Positions 17,234-25,924 of a stretch of DNA of 37,786 bases are shown piece after piece. A program made the position numbers and the translations under genes. The notes beneath the pieces were generated by a model. It saw only the letters and a program-made list of their open reading frames with translations. It did not search any database and was not told the origin of the DNA. Numbering within the stretch: the first letter of the stretch is position 1; each line of letters starts with the position of its first letter. The stretch is from assembly GCA_009777915.1 (NCBI GenBank), contig WRKV01000007.1, positions 1 to 37,786 of the forward strand, given 5' to 3'. This DNA is from Bacteroidales bacterium (lineage in GTDB: Bacteria; Bacteroidota; Bacteroidia; Bacteroidales; P3).

Positions 17234-17671
17234 TTACTGACCACCCATCAAGGCGAATAACGCAGCAAATGTTTCCATACAATCGCTTGTTCCCTCTTTG
17301 AATCCTTGTGCGAAATCATTGTTTTTGAAGTCGAAAACGCTGTAAAGAGGTTCTTCTGCTTCAGGGTCGTAGTTTGTGTAAACAAACGACACATACTGTT
17401 GATACTTTGCAAGCAATCCGGGGCAGGTGCCCAATTGCATGGCATAGAGACCGAAGGCTTGATTGAAACCTGTTTCATCAAAATTGCCTGCTGCATCTAC
17501 AAAATCTGCGGGATCAGGGGCATTAAAACTTGCCACGCAATCGCACATTTCTGTTCCTGCTTTTTTACCCGTTACTTTGGGGTCGGTTTTGTCCTTGTTT
17601 CCACAAGAAATTACAACTACTGCCAATGCGACAGCAATTACGGTTACTGAAATACTTTTGAATCTGTTCAT
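17234..17671 (-). CDS. small lipoprotein of unknown function
   Basis: The 145-residue protein has a type II signal peptide with lipobox VISC (lipidated Cys23), then a charged segment (GNKDKTDPK). The mature domain contains four further Cys: Cys43, Cys45, Cys83 and Cys131. The CDC motif followed by two spaced Cys suggests two disulfides or a small metal or redox site, but no family was recognised. No clear TATCTTTG lies upstream, so it may be read through from the TonB receptor gene 60 bases before it. Confidence 0.7.
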   Translation of the reverse strand: MNRFKSISVTVIAVALAVVVISCGNKDKTDPKVTGKKAGTEMCDCVASFNAPDPADFVDAAGNFDETGFNQAFGLYAMQLGTCPGLLAKYQQYVSFVYTNYDPEAEEPLYSVFDFKNNDFAQGFKEGTSDCMETFAALFALMGGQ

Positions 17672-17731
17672 GGTGTTAAAAATTAAATTTGTGAATAAAA
17701 ATTGAATTATAGTGTGGTTAAAAATTCTTGA

Positions 17732-20050
17732 TCAAAAACGCCATGTTACTTTTCCGCCAAACATTCGCGGTGCCCCCGGTACGAAAGTAGGAACGCCAAA
17801 CATAGCCCCCATATTGCCTGCACCGATAAGATATTTTTCGCCCATGAGATTTGTGCCAAACACAGAAAAGGTCAATCGTTGCTTTTTAAGGTGCGACGCC
17901 AAGTTTACGTTTAATAAACCGTAAGCATTTTGGTCGATCCCTTCATCGTTGGCATCTTCAAACCAAAAATGACTTTTCCACGAATAAGCCGGTGTGAGCG
18001 AGATACGAATGTTTTGCGAAATATCAACACCGGCATTAAACCCGACAAGAAAACTGTTTCGCGGTGTGAGGCGAAACGTGTTTCCTGCGTTGCCTTGCGG
18101 ATTTCCATGGCGGTCTTTATCGTCGAAAGTCGCATGAATATAGTTGTAATTTCCAAAAATATCTACATAATCGTTGATGACCACTTTGCCGGAAATTTCC
18201 GCACCATAAGCAGTGGCTTTATCGATATCCAATATCAGGTAATTCATTCCCTCCCATGCCGAACTTTGGAAATTGCGATAAAGTTGGCAAAACAGCGAAA
18301 CATCAAGCCTGTAGCGATAGCGAATCATTCTGTATCCGGCATCGAAACTGTGAAGTGTTTCGGCATCAATAATTGACAATTCGCCTGCCGAATTATATTG
18401 CAGCACATTCGGGCGACGTCCTCGCGAATATCCTGCATAAACACTGGCATTGTCGGCAATATCATATTTTGCATTTGCTCGCCAAGTGAGCGATGAAAAA
18501 GATTTTTGCGTTGTGGGATTTTCGACTTCCGCAAAAAAGAAATTGGGATATGGCGACGGACTGTTGGGAACAAACATACCTATCAACATCCCAAGCGTAG
18601 AGGGCACGTCAGCATTGACATTGTAGGCACGATTTTGGATTGAAAAATTTTCAAACGTGGTGCGAATTCCCGCTGTAACACTCATTTTTGGAAGCAATTT
18701 GTATGTGGCATCAAAAAAGAAATCCAATGCACTGTTGACTGCTTCGGTCATGCTTTTTTCTTCGTGATTGGTTGGCAACAGCATTCCGCTCAATTCGCCG
18801 AGCATATCGTTAGGAAGCAAGGCGGTCATTGCATTTCCGGGCATCAGCATGGTAGGCATTTCAAAAAACAACCAAGCCGCATATTGCTCATCGGGGCGAA
18901 AATGGTATGTTTGACTCACATTTTCACGCCAAAAACTCGTTCCTGCAATTCCCGAAAAACGATTTCCAAGTGCAAAATTGTAGCGAAATTCTTGTGTGAA
19001 TTGGTTCGCTTTTACCAATTCCGCCATATCCAGGGCGGGTGCGGACGTACCGTCGGCATCAAAACGAGAGTCGGCGGTGTTGTTGAAATACGACGTTATC
19101 GAACTGAAATAATTGTTGTCGTTGATGTGATAACGAGCATTGAGAATGGTTCCAAAAACATTGCGTTTGTTGTAAAATTGCTTATCGTTATCGAAAAAAA
19201 CTTCATAATCAAAAGGCTTTCGACCGCCATACGGGTTGACAAACGCCGTTCCCGAATTGTTGTCATTCTGATAATTGACCGTCAAATCAGCCTTAAAATT
19301 GCTGTTTTTCGGCGTAAAAGAAGTTGAAAAACGCACTCCCGCCGTATTTTTATCGTTGAGAGCCTTACCACCCGAAAGATTTTTGACATAGCCATCGCGA
19401 TACGTGTAAATACCGGCAATGCGGGTTGAAAGCACGTTATCCATTATCGGTACATTCAGTGCACCTTCAATATGTTTCATTCCATAATTGCCTACGCCAA
19501 TCTTGGCATATCCGCCAAAAACAGGATCGGGTTTTCGCGTGATAAAACTGATTGCTCCGGCTTGTGAACCACGTCCAAAAAGTGTTCCTTGCGGACCTTT
19601 CAACACTTCCACACGCTCTATATCGTAAAGTTCCGACAACGCCATACTTGCACGACTCGTGGGTGCATGGTCGAAATAGACCGATACACGCGGTTGTGCC
19701 GTTGGACTAACCTCATCGCTCGTCAGTCCGCGAATAACCAAATTCGGGCGGTTTGGATTTTGTACCAACACATTCAGTCCCGGTACAAAAGCGGCTAATT
19801 GTTCTAATTCAGTAATGTTGTTATTTCGGAGCGTTTGCACACCAACAACAGTAATTGCAGCGGGAATGTCGAGCAAGCGTTGTTCGCCGTGTTGCGAAGA
19901 AACGATTACTTCCTCAAGTTCAATAATCGTTTTCAGAGTATCAATTTCTGTTGAGTGGGCTGCCACTTTCAAAAAAGATAACGACAACAGAAATGTTGCG
20001 AGAAATTGTCTTAACTTTATATTTTTGATTCTTTTTGTTCTATTTCTCAT
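17732..20050 (-). CDS. TonB-dependent outer membrane receptor
   Basis: The 772-residue protein has an N-terminal signal sequence and a short lead with a probable TonB box (ELEEVIVSSQ, about 45-54). The plug domain follows (about 60-170), with LVIRGL and VEVLKGPQGTLFGRGSQAGAI in pieces, which is the classic plug ending. The rest is a beta-barrel ending in VTWRF with a terminal Phe. There is no carboxypeptidase-like N-terminal domain and no SusD gene beside it, so it is not a SusC-type glycan importer. The plug resembles receptors for iron-siderophore or other metal complexes, but the ligand cannot be read from sequence. It follows the superoxide dismutase gene by 68 bases and may share its transcript. 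Confidence 0.9.
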   Translation of the reverse strand: MRNRTKRIKNIKLRQFLATFLLSLSFLKVAAHSTEIDTLKTIIELEEVIVSSQHGEQRLLDIPAAITVVGVQTLRNNNITELEQLAAFVPGLNVLVQNPNRPNLVIRGLTSDEVSPTAQPRVSVYFDHAPTSRASMALSELYDIERVEVLKGPQGTLFGRGSQAGAISFITRKPDPVFGGYAKIGVGNYGMKHIEGALNVPIMDNVLSTRIAGIYTYRDGYVKNLSGGKALNDKNTAGVRFSTSFTPKNSNFKADLTVNYQNDNNSGTAFVNPYGGRKPFDYEVFFDNDKQFYNKRNVFGTILNARYHINDNNYFSSITSYFNNTADSRFDADGTSAPALDMAELVKANQFTQEFRYNFALGNRFSGIAGTSFWRENVSQTYHFRPDEQYAAWLFFEMPTMLMPGNAMTALLPNDMLGELSGMLLPTNHEEKSMTEAVNSALDFFFDATYKLLPKMSVTAGIRTTFENFSIQNRAYNVNADVPSTLGMLIGMFVPNSPSPYPNFFFAEVENPTTQKSFSSLTWRANAKYDIADNASVYAGYSRGRRPNVLQYNSAGELSIIDAETLHSFDAGYRMIRYRYRLDVSLFCQLYRNFQSSAWEGMNYLILDIDKATAYGAEISGKVVINDYVDIFGNYNYIHATFDDKDRHGNPQGNAGNTFRLTPRNSFLVGFNAGVDISQNIRISLTPAYSWKSHFWFEDANDEGIDQNAYGLLNVNLASHLKKQRLTFSVFGTNLMGEKYLIGAGNMGAMFGVPTFVPGAPRMFGGKVTWRF

Positions 20051-20082
20051 TTGTTATTACTCTGTTTAACGTCGTTATGTGC

Positions 20083-20099
20083 CGGCATTTAATATGCCG
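20083..20099. repeat. small inverted repeat between sod and the TonB receptor
   Basis: CGGCAT (20083-20088) and ATGCCG (20094-20099) flank a 5-base loop. There is no T-tract on either strand, so it is not a clear intrinsic terminator. It may affect mRNA processing between the two genes. Confidence 0.4.
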
Positions 20100-20118
20100 C
20101 TTTGAATTGAAAACCCTT

Positions 20119-20766
20119 TCAATAACGGCTTTCAACCTCTTTCCAATCTACGATTGACCACAGACTTTTCAGATGGTCGGCACGACGATTTCGGCAGTCG
20201 ACATAGTACGCATGTTCCCAAACATCAAAGGTCAGTAATGGTTTTAACCCTTTGGTAAGCGGATTTCCTGCATTGGCTTCTTTGACAATCGACAAATTTC
20301 CATCTTGGTCGGCAGCTAACCAAACCCAGCCCGAACCGAATACTCCGACACCGGCAGTTTCAAATTCTTTCTGAAAATTTTCAAACGACCCCCAAACAGC
20401 GTCAATCGCTTCTGCCAGACGATTACCGGGTTTTCCGCCTCCCGTCGGAGAAAATTGCGTAAAATAGAGGTTGTGATTCAACACCTGTCCCGCATTGTTG
20501 AAAATAGCTCCATCCGATTCCTTGACAATCGTTTCAAGATCGGCGGTTTCAAACTTCGTTCCTTGAATCAGATTGTTCAAGTTGTTTACGTACGTTAGCA
20601 AGTGTTTTCCATGGTGAAACTCAATGGTTTCCTGACTTATTACCGGTTCCAGTGCATTCGCTGCGTACGGTAATTGAATGAGTTCGTGTTTCATAATACT
20701 TTGACTTTTAACAGCCTCGTTGCTACATAATATCAACAGAGACCAAATTACAATTTTTTTTATCAT
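20119..20766 (-). CDS. Fe/Mn superoxide dismutase with an N-terminal signal sequence
   Basis: The metal ligands are all present in this 215-residue form: His51 (EFHHGKH), His98 (VLNHNLYF), Asp181 and His185 (FDVWEHAYY). The enzyme dismutates superoxide. GQVLNH and GSGWVWLA support the Fe or cambialistic group. The first 24 residues form a lysine-led hydrophobic segment that looks like a Sec signal peptide, so export is likely. The internal Met25 would give a normal cytosolic enzyme. The promoter at 20823 gives a leader of about 50 nt to the long start, which I prefer. Cys191 replaces a position that is usually Tyr in YYxDY. Confidence 0.88.
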   Translation of the reverse strand: MIKKIVIWSLLILCSNEAVKSQSIMKHELIQLPYAANALEPVISQETIEFHHGKHLLTYVNNLNNLIQGTKFETADLETIVKESDGAIFNNAGQVLNHNLYFTQFSPTGGGKPGNRLAEAIDAVWGSFENFQKEFETAGVGVFGSGWVWLAADQDGNLSIVKEANAGNPLTKGLKPLLTFDVWEHAYYVDCRNRRADHLKSLWSIVDWKEVESRY

Positions 20767-20822
20767 ATTAATTTATTTTATTTAAGGTTTACAAAAACAT
20801 TTACAAAAATATAATTTTTCGA

Positions 20823-20830
20823 CAAAGATA
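20823..20830 (-). promoter_or_regulatory. -7 element for superoxide dismutase
   Basis: CAAAGATA on plus reads TATCTTTG on minus and is preceded (minus strand) by an A/T-rich tract. Its position supports the signal-peptide-containing start at 20766. Confidence 0.75.
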
Positions 20831-20899
20831 CGATTTTTTTTTCAATTATTGTAAATTCTTAACAAAAATTTAGTGTTTGTCAATGTCATTTTTTTTTTG

Positions 20900-20907
20900 T
20901 ATCTTTG
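20900..20907 (+). promoter_or_regulatory. -7 element for the alpha-glucan phosphorylase
   Basis: T10-G then TATCTTTGCA lies 26 bases before the ATG at 20933. A longer open frame starting at 20873 would include this promoter, so that extension is rejected. Confidence 0.8.
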
Positions 20908-20932
20908 CATGCTAATTTTTAAATTAAAAAAA

Positions 20933-23900
20933 ATGTCTATCAATCATCCGAATTATCTCTTTGAAATCAGTTGGGAAGTGTGCAACAAAGTCAATGGTAT
21001 ACACACCGAACTTTCTGAAAACGCACAACATTTGCAAAAACTTCCTACAAACGACTTCTTAATGATTGGTCCCGATGTGTGGCGGGACAAACACAATACA
21101 GAGTTTACCGAAGATCGCGACCTCTATCGTACGTGGTGCGAACAAGCCGAACGAGATGGCTTGAATTTCCGAATCGGTCGTTGGAATATTCCCGGAAATC
21201 CGATTGTAATTTTGGTGGATTTTACTTCATTTTTTTCACAAAAAGACGATATTTTCAAAGAACTTTGGGAAACCTATAAATTGGACTCTATTTCCGGACA
21301 GTGGGACTACATTGAACCTGCAATTTTTGGTTATGTCGCCGGAAAAATTATGGAACATTTTTATCAGTACAATGTGATGCCGAACGAACAAGTTTTGGCA
21401 CAATTTCACGATTGGTTGACCGGTTCCGGAGTGCTTTATTTGAAACATAAAGCTCCACAAATTGCAACGGCTTTTACCGTACACAGCACGGTTATCGGAC
21501 AAACTCTTGAGGCTAATAATTTTTCACTGAGTCAAGATATTTCACTTTACAACGCCGATCAATTGGCGAATAATTTTTATGTTCGAGCCAAGCATTCTCT
21601 TGAAAAATTATCCGCTGCAAATACAGATGTTTTCACAACGGTAAACGAAACGATAAACGAACAATGTCGAGTGTTTCTCGGAAAAATTACTGATAAAATC
21701 ACAGAACATATTGCCGATTACGAAAAAGCCTACGATATAGCTTTGGAAAAAGCCATAGCACGCTCGGATAGTTATACGCATATTCCGCTTCCGTTCGATT
21801 ATGGTATCGAAGAACGTTTTAAGAAAGTGAAACCGGAATGGAAAAAAATGTTGATTCATCCCAATATTCCGGACAAACTTAAAAAACTTCACGAACTTTC
21901 GATGAACCTTTGGTGGTGCTGGGATTATGAAACTACAAATTTGTTCGAATCCATAAATCCTGAATTATTCAACAGTTTTGAGCGAAATCCGATTGCTATG
22001 CTCAAAGCGATGAGTAGTCCGGAAATCGAAAAATTAGAAAACGACACTGAATTTTTAACCAAATTGGACGGTATTTATGAACGTTTCAGAGCCTACATGG
22101 ATGCAAAAACCGAGCAAACTCCAAAGGTTGCTTATTTCAGTATGGAATTCGGTTTGCACGAATCGGTCAAAATTTATTCGGGTGGTTTGGGAATCTTGGC
22201 GGGCGACTATTTGAAAGAAGCAAGCGACTGCAATTACAACATGATTGGAATTGGTCTGCTTTATCGCTACGGTTATTTCAAACAACAAATTTCTATTGGC
22301 GGAGAACAGATTGCACATTCGATTCCTCAACGTTTTTCGGATTTGCCGTTACTTCCTGTTCGAGATGAAAGTGGACGTTGGATTCAAGTGAGTATTTCAC
22401 TGCCGGGGCGAACACTTCATGCTAAAATTTGGCGTTTGGATGTGGGTCGAGTCCCTTTGTTTTTGCTGGATACAGACATTGAATGCAATTCCGAACAAGA
22501 CCGTGCAATTACCCATAATCTTTACGGAGGAGATTGGGAAAATCGTTTGAAACAAGAGATTTTGCTGGGTGTTGGTGGTATTCGTGCTATTCGAAAAATG
22601 GGCGAAAAACCGGATTTATATCATTGCAACGAAGGTCATGCCGCATTTATTGGCTTGGAACGATTGCGACAAATGGTTGAAGAAGAAAATAAATCGTTCG
22701 TTCATGCCAAAGAATTGGTTCGTGCATCGACCTTGTTTACTACGCACACGCCTGTTCCGGCAGGCCATGATGCTTTTTCCGAAGATTTAATGCGAACTTA
22801 TATTTCGCATTATCCGAAACGTTTGGGCATTACATGGGAAGCGTTGACAGGACTTGGACGTTGGAATGAAAACGATACTCAGGAAAAATTTTCGATGAGT
22901 GTTTTAGCTGCAAATCTTTCTCAGGAAATGAACGGTGTAAGCCGACTTCACGGCAAAGTATCGCGTGAAATGTTTGTCGGAATGTATGACGGATATTATC
23001 CGGAAGAATTGCATATCGGTTATGTAACCAACGGTGTACACTACAAAACATGGACACACGAGGATTGGCAAAAACTTCATGCGAAATATTTTGGTGAAAA
23101 ATTTGACCAAGATATGTCGAATCCCGAACATTGGAAAGGTATTGAAAATGCCACAGATCAAGAGATTTGGGATCTGCGAACTAAACTGCGAACGAAACTT
23201 GTCGACCTTGCCAAAATCAAGTTGGAAGAAGATATGACCATTCGTGAAGAAAATCCGGCAACTATTGAAAAAGCCTTGAAAGGCTGTTGTTACAACAAAT
23301 TGACGATTGGTTTTGCTCGTCGTTTTGCAACGTACAAACGTGCACAATTGTTGTTCACAAACCTGCCGAGATTAGCAGAAATCGTGAATCATCCGACACG
23401 TCCGGTGCAGTTTGTATTTGCCGGAAAAGCACACCCCGCCGACAAAGCAGGACAAGACTTGATCAAATTAATTTTAGATGTTTCTCGGCGTCCGGAATTT
23501 GTTGGAAAAATTTTCTTTCTCGAAAATTATGATATCGAAATTGCAAAACATTTGGTTCAAGGTGTGGATATTTGGATGAATACGCCGACACGTCCTCTCG
23601 AAGCCTCCGGAACATCGGGTGAAAAGGCTATTATGAACGGCGTTTTGAATTTGAGTGTACTCGATGGTTGGTGGGCAGAAGGCTACAAAAAAGATGCAGG
23701 TTGGGCTCTGAAAGAAGAAAAAACTTATGAAAACGATGCATTTCAAAATGCACTGGATGCCGAAACAATTTACAATTTAATCGAAAATGAAATCACAGAT
23801 GCATTTTACGATAAAGATGAAAAGACCGATATTTCCAAACGTTGGGTAGATTTAATCAGAAATAATTTTACGGAAATTTCATGGAATTTCACGATGAAAC

Positions 23901-24367
23901 GTCAGTTGGACGATTACATCAAACAGTATTATACACCGCAATTCGAGCGTTCGGCTGTTCTTTTGGAACGCAACGGACGTAAGGCTCACGAACTTGCACA
24001 ATGGAAAGTGAAAGTTGCACAAGCATGGAATAATTTGGAAGTTTTGAATGTGGATTATCACAATTCTACACACAGACCTCTTCAAATGGGCGACACGTTT
24101 GAAGCCGAATTAGTGATTGATGTGAAAGATTTGAATGCTGAAGATATCGGTGTGGAATTGATTTACGGACAAAAGAAAAACGACAGTGTTGATAAACTTT
24201 TGGGCGTTTACGAAATGAAATTGGATAAGTTCGAAGGTTCGATTGCAACGTTCAAATTGTCGTTCTCTGCAACGATTTCCGGTGTTTACGATTTTGCATT
24301 CCGCATCTTTCCAACACATCCGTTATTGCCACATCGACAAGATTTCAATCTCATTAAGTGGGCGTAA
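20933..24367 (+). CDS. alpha-glucan phosphorylase with an N-terminal GT3 glycogen-synthase half
   Basis: The 1144-residue protein has two parts. Residues 1 to about 270 match the N-terminal lobe of GT3 (eukaryote-type) glycogen synthases: LFEISWEVCNKVNGI, IGPDVW, WDYIEPAIFGYVAG, AQFHDWLTGSGVLYL and AKHSLEKLSA. From about 305 the short GT35 phosphorylase follows: ELSMNLWWCWD, KVAYFSMEFGLHES, YSGGLGILAGDY, HCNEGHAAF, FTTHTPVPAGHD, FARRFATYKRAQLL. SGTSGEKAIMNG (Lys near 897) is the pyridoxal phosphate region. The C-terminus ends in a beta-rich domain. The phosphorylase part should release glucose-1-phosphate from glycogen. The GT3 C-lobe, which binds the sugar nucleotide, is absent, so this part probably cannot synthesise glycogen. 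The gene is monocistronic. Confidence 0.85.
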   Translation: MSINHPNYLFEISWEVCNKVNGIHTELSENAQHLQKLPTNDFLMIGPDVWRDKHNTEFTEDRDLYRTWCEQAERDGLNFRIGRWNIPGNPIVILVDFTSFFSQKDDIFKELWETYKLDSISGQWDYIEPAIFGYVAGKIMEHFYQYNVMPNEQVLAQFHDWLTGSGVLYLKHKAPQIATAFTVHSTVIGQTLEANNFSLSQDISLYNADQLANNFYVRAKHSLEKLSAANTDVFTTVNETINEQCRVFLGKITDKITEHIADYEKAYDIALEKAIARSDSYTHIPLPFDYGIEERFKKVKPEWKKMLIHPNIPDKLKKLHELSMNLWWCWDYETTNLFESINPELFNSFERNPIAMLKAMSSPEIEKLENDTEFLTKLDGIYERFRAYMDAKTEQTPKVAYFSMEFGLHESVKIYSGGLGILAGDYLKEASDCNYNMIGIGLLYRYGYFKQQISIGGEQIAHSIPQRFSDLPLLPVRDESGRWIQVSISLPGRTLHAKIWRLDVGRVPLFLLDTDIECNSEQDRAITHNLYGGDWENRLKQEILLGVGGIRAIRKMGEKPDLYHCNEGHAAFIGLERLRQMVEEENKSFVHAKELVRASTLFTTHTPVPAGHDAFSEDLMRTYISHYPKRLGITWEALTGLGRWNENDTQEKFSMSVLAANLSQEMNGVSRLHGKVSREMFVGMYDGYYPEELHIGYVTNGVHYKTWTHEDWQKLHAKYFGEKFDQDMSNPEHWKGIENATDQEIWDLRTKLRTKLVDLAKIKLEEDMTIREENPATIEKALKGCCYNKLTIGFARRFATYKRAQLLFTNLPRLAEIVNHPTRPVQFVFAGKAHPADKAGQDLIKLILDVSRRPEFVGKIFFLENYDIEIAKHLVQGVDIWMNTPTRPLEASGTSGEKAIMNGVLNLSVLDGWWAEGYKKDAGWALKEEKTYENDAFQNALDAETIYNLIENEITDAFYDKDEKTDISKRWVDLIRNNFTEISWNFTMKRQLDDYIKQYYTPQFERSAVLLERNGRKAHELAQWKVKVAQAWNNLEVLNVDYHNSTHRPLQMGDTFEAELVIDVKDLNAEDIGVELIYGQKKNDSVDKLLGVYEMKLDKFEGSIATFKLSFSATISGVYDFAFRIFPTHPLLPHRQDFNLIKWA

Positions 24368-24371
24368 TTTT

Positions 24372-25304
24372 TTATTTGATTTTCGCTAATAAATCCGGTA
24401 AATTCCGAAGTGCGGCAAGTTCTCGCCATTTTTTTCTTGCTTCGATGGCAGGCATACCAAAATAGGTTTTTCCGCCCTCTAACGTTTTATCTACGGCTGA
24501 TGTAGCTAAGACAACAGCACCTTTTCCAACTACGAGATCTTTGTTGACAACCACTTGTCCCCAAATCACAACATCATCTTCGATTTTAGTTACACCTGCA
24601 ATTGCAGAATGCGAACCAATCAAACAATTTTTTCCGATAATCGTATCATGTCCGACTTGCACAAAATTATCCATTTTTGTGCCTTCGCCAACAATGGTAT
24701 CACCGGAAACACCTTTGTCAATGCAAGTATTCGCACCAACTTCCACACGATTTTCTAAAATTACTTTTCCGCTCGACAAAAATTTTCGATACCCTTCCGG
24801 TTTGCGTTGAAAATAGTAAGCATCCGCACCAATCACAGCACCCGAATGAATAATGCAATCATCGCCGATTTCGCTGTAATCGTAAATACTTACGTTCGGA
24901 TAAATCACACAATTTTTACCGATTTTAACGTGATTTCCAATAAAAACATTCGGCTGAATAATTGTGTTTTCGCCAATTTTCGCACTATCCGAAATCATCT
25001 TGAAACTCGCAGTAAACGGACGAAATTTCATGGTTAATTTATTGAAATCCGCAAACGGATCTTGCGAAATCAACAATGTTTTTCCGGCAGGACATTCCAC
25101 GTCCGAACTGTTAATCAAAATCGTTGTAGCTGCCGAATTCAGTGCTTTTTCGTAGTATTTCGGGTGGTCGACAAACGTGATATCTCCCGTTTCAACGGTA
25201 TGAATTTCGTTCATTCCTGTGATGATGAAATCGGGAGACCCAACGGCTGTAGCCCCCAAAAAATCTGCTAATTCAGAAAGCGTATATGGTTTTGGAAATT
25301 TCAT
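24372..25304 (-). CDS. LpxD-family UDP-3-O-acylglucosamine N-acyltransferase
   Basis: The 310-residue protein has the LpxD N-terminal uridine-binding-like domain (about 1-95, with TYSELADFLGA-like TLSELADFLGATAVG). Hexapeptide repeats follow (about 100-280) and contain the expected catalytic His in VQVGHD, plus SHSAIAGVTKIEDDVVIWGQ. The family adds a second 3-hydroxyacyl chain in lipid A synthesis. It sits 6 bases downstream of efp and 8.5 kb away from lpxC-fabZ/lpxA. Many Bacteroidota carry a second LpxD-like gene next to efp, so this may be that paralog and not the canonical lpxD. I therefore give no symbol. Convergent glgP-type gene ends 4 bases away. Confidence 0.85.
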   Translation of the reverse strand: MKFPKPYTLSELADFLGATAVGSPDFIITGMNEIHTVETGDITFVDHPKYYEKALNSAATTILINSSDVECPAGKTLLISQDPFADFNKLTMKFRPFTASFKMISDSAKIGENTIIQPNVFIGNHVKIGKNCVIYPNVSIYDYSEIGDDCIIHSGAVIGADAYYFQRKPEGYRKFLSSGKVILENRVEVGANTCIDKGVSGDTIVGEGTKMDNFVQVGHDTIIGKNCLIGSHSAIAGVTKIEDDVVIWGQVVVNKDLVVGKGAVVLATSAVDKTLEGGKTYFGMPAIEARKKWRELAALRNLPDLLAKIK

Positions 25305-25310
25305 TTTAGT

Positions 25311-25880
25311 TTATTTATCCGAAATTCGTCCGCCGTATTCGCTGGTTCGAGTGTCGACTTTGATACGCTCACCTATCTCAATAAACAACGGAACTTTCAC
25401 TGTAGCACCACAATCAATCGTTGCTTCTTTCGTTGCATTGGTTGACGTATTGCCTTTTACAGCAGGTTCGGTATACGTTATGACGCCTTCGACAAATGCA
25501 GGAAGTTCGCACAAAAGCGGTGTTTCGGTTTCTGCGTGAACCGTAATCTCAACGTTGGAGCCGTCTTTAAGAAATTGCGGAGCATTGATTTGACGTTCTT
25601 CGATCACAATTTGTTCGAACGTTTCGTTGTGCATAAACGTGTAACCCATATCGTCTTTGTACAAAAATTGATATGGACGCCGTTCTACGCGTGCTGTTTC
25701 TATACGAGATCCTGCCGGAAATGTATTTTCCAAAACACGTCCGTCTCGGAGGTTTTTGAGTTTTGTTCGTACGAAAGCCGCACCTTTTCCGGGTTTTACA
25801 TGTTGGAATTCGACGATTTGCCAAAGTCCGTTGTTAAAGTCTAAGCATAAGCCGTTTTTAATGTCTGCTGTTGTTGCCAT
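25311..25880 (-). CDS. efp: elongation factor P
   Basis: The 189-residue protein has the three OB-like domains of EF-P and the full length of the family. The tip loop reads HVKPGKGAAFV, with Lys32 at the position modified in other bacteria. EF-P binds between the P and E sites of stalled ribosomes and relieves pausing at polyproline stretches. No modification enzyme (epmA, epmB, earP, ymfI) was seen in the window, so whether and how Lys32 is modified is open. It leads a two-gene unit with the LpxD-like gene and has its own promoter at 25907. Confidence 0.95.
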   Translation of the reverse strand: MATTADIKNGLCLDFNNGLWQIVEFQHVKPGKGAAFVRTKLKNLRDGRVLENTFPAGSRIETARVERRPYQFLYKDDMGYTFMHNETFEQIVIEERQINAPQFLKDGSNVEITVHAETETPLLCELPAFVEGVITYTEPAVKGNTSTNATKEATIDCGATVKVPLFIEIGERIKVDTRTSEYGGRISDK

Positions 25881-25906
25881 AGTATTTTTTTTTATGATTT
25901 AGAGTG

Positions 25907-25914
25907 CAAAGATA
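25907..25914 (-). promoter_or_regulatory. -7 element for efp
   Basis: TATCTTTG on the minus strand, followed by CACTC, lies 27 bases before the efp ATG and 11 bases beyond the stop of the upstream flavoprotein gene. Confidence 0.8.
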
Positions 25915-25924
25915 CAAAAAAAAT

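Noticed and set aside
20873..20932. 20-residue extension of the phosphorylase
   Set aside because: It contains the TATCTTTG promoter of the gene and does not match the GT3 N-terminus.
20933..21900. Frameshift as the cause of the short GT3 part in the phosphorylase fusion
   Set aside because: The frame is continuous across the junction and both parts read well, so a true fusion is more likely than a sequencing error.
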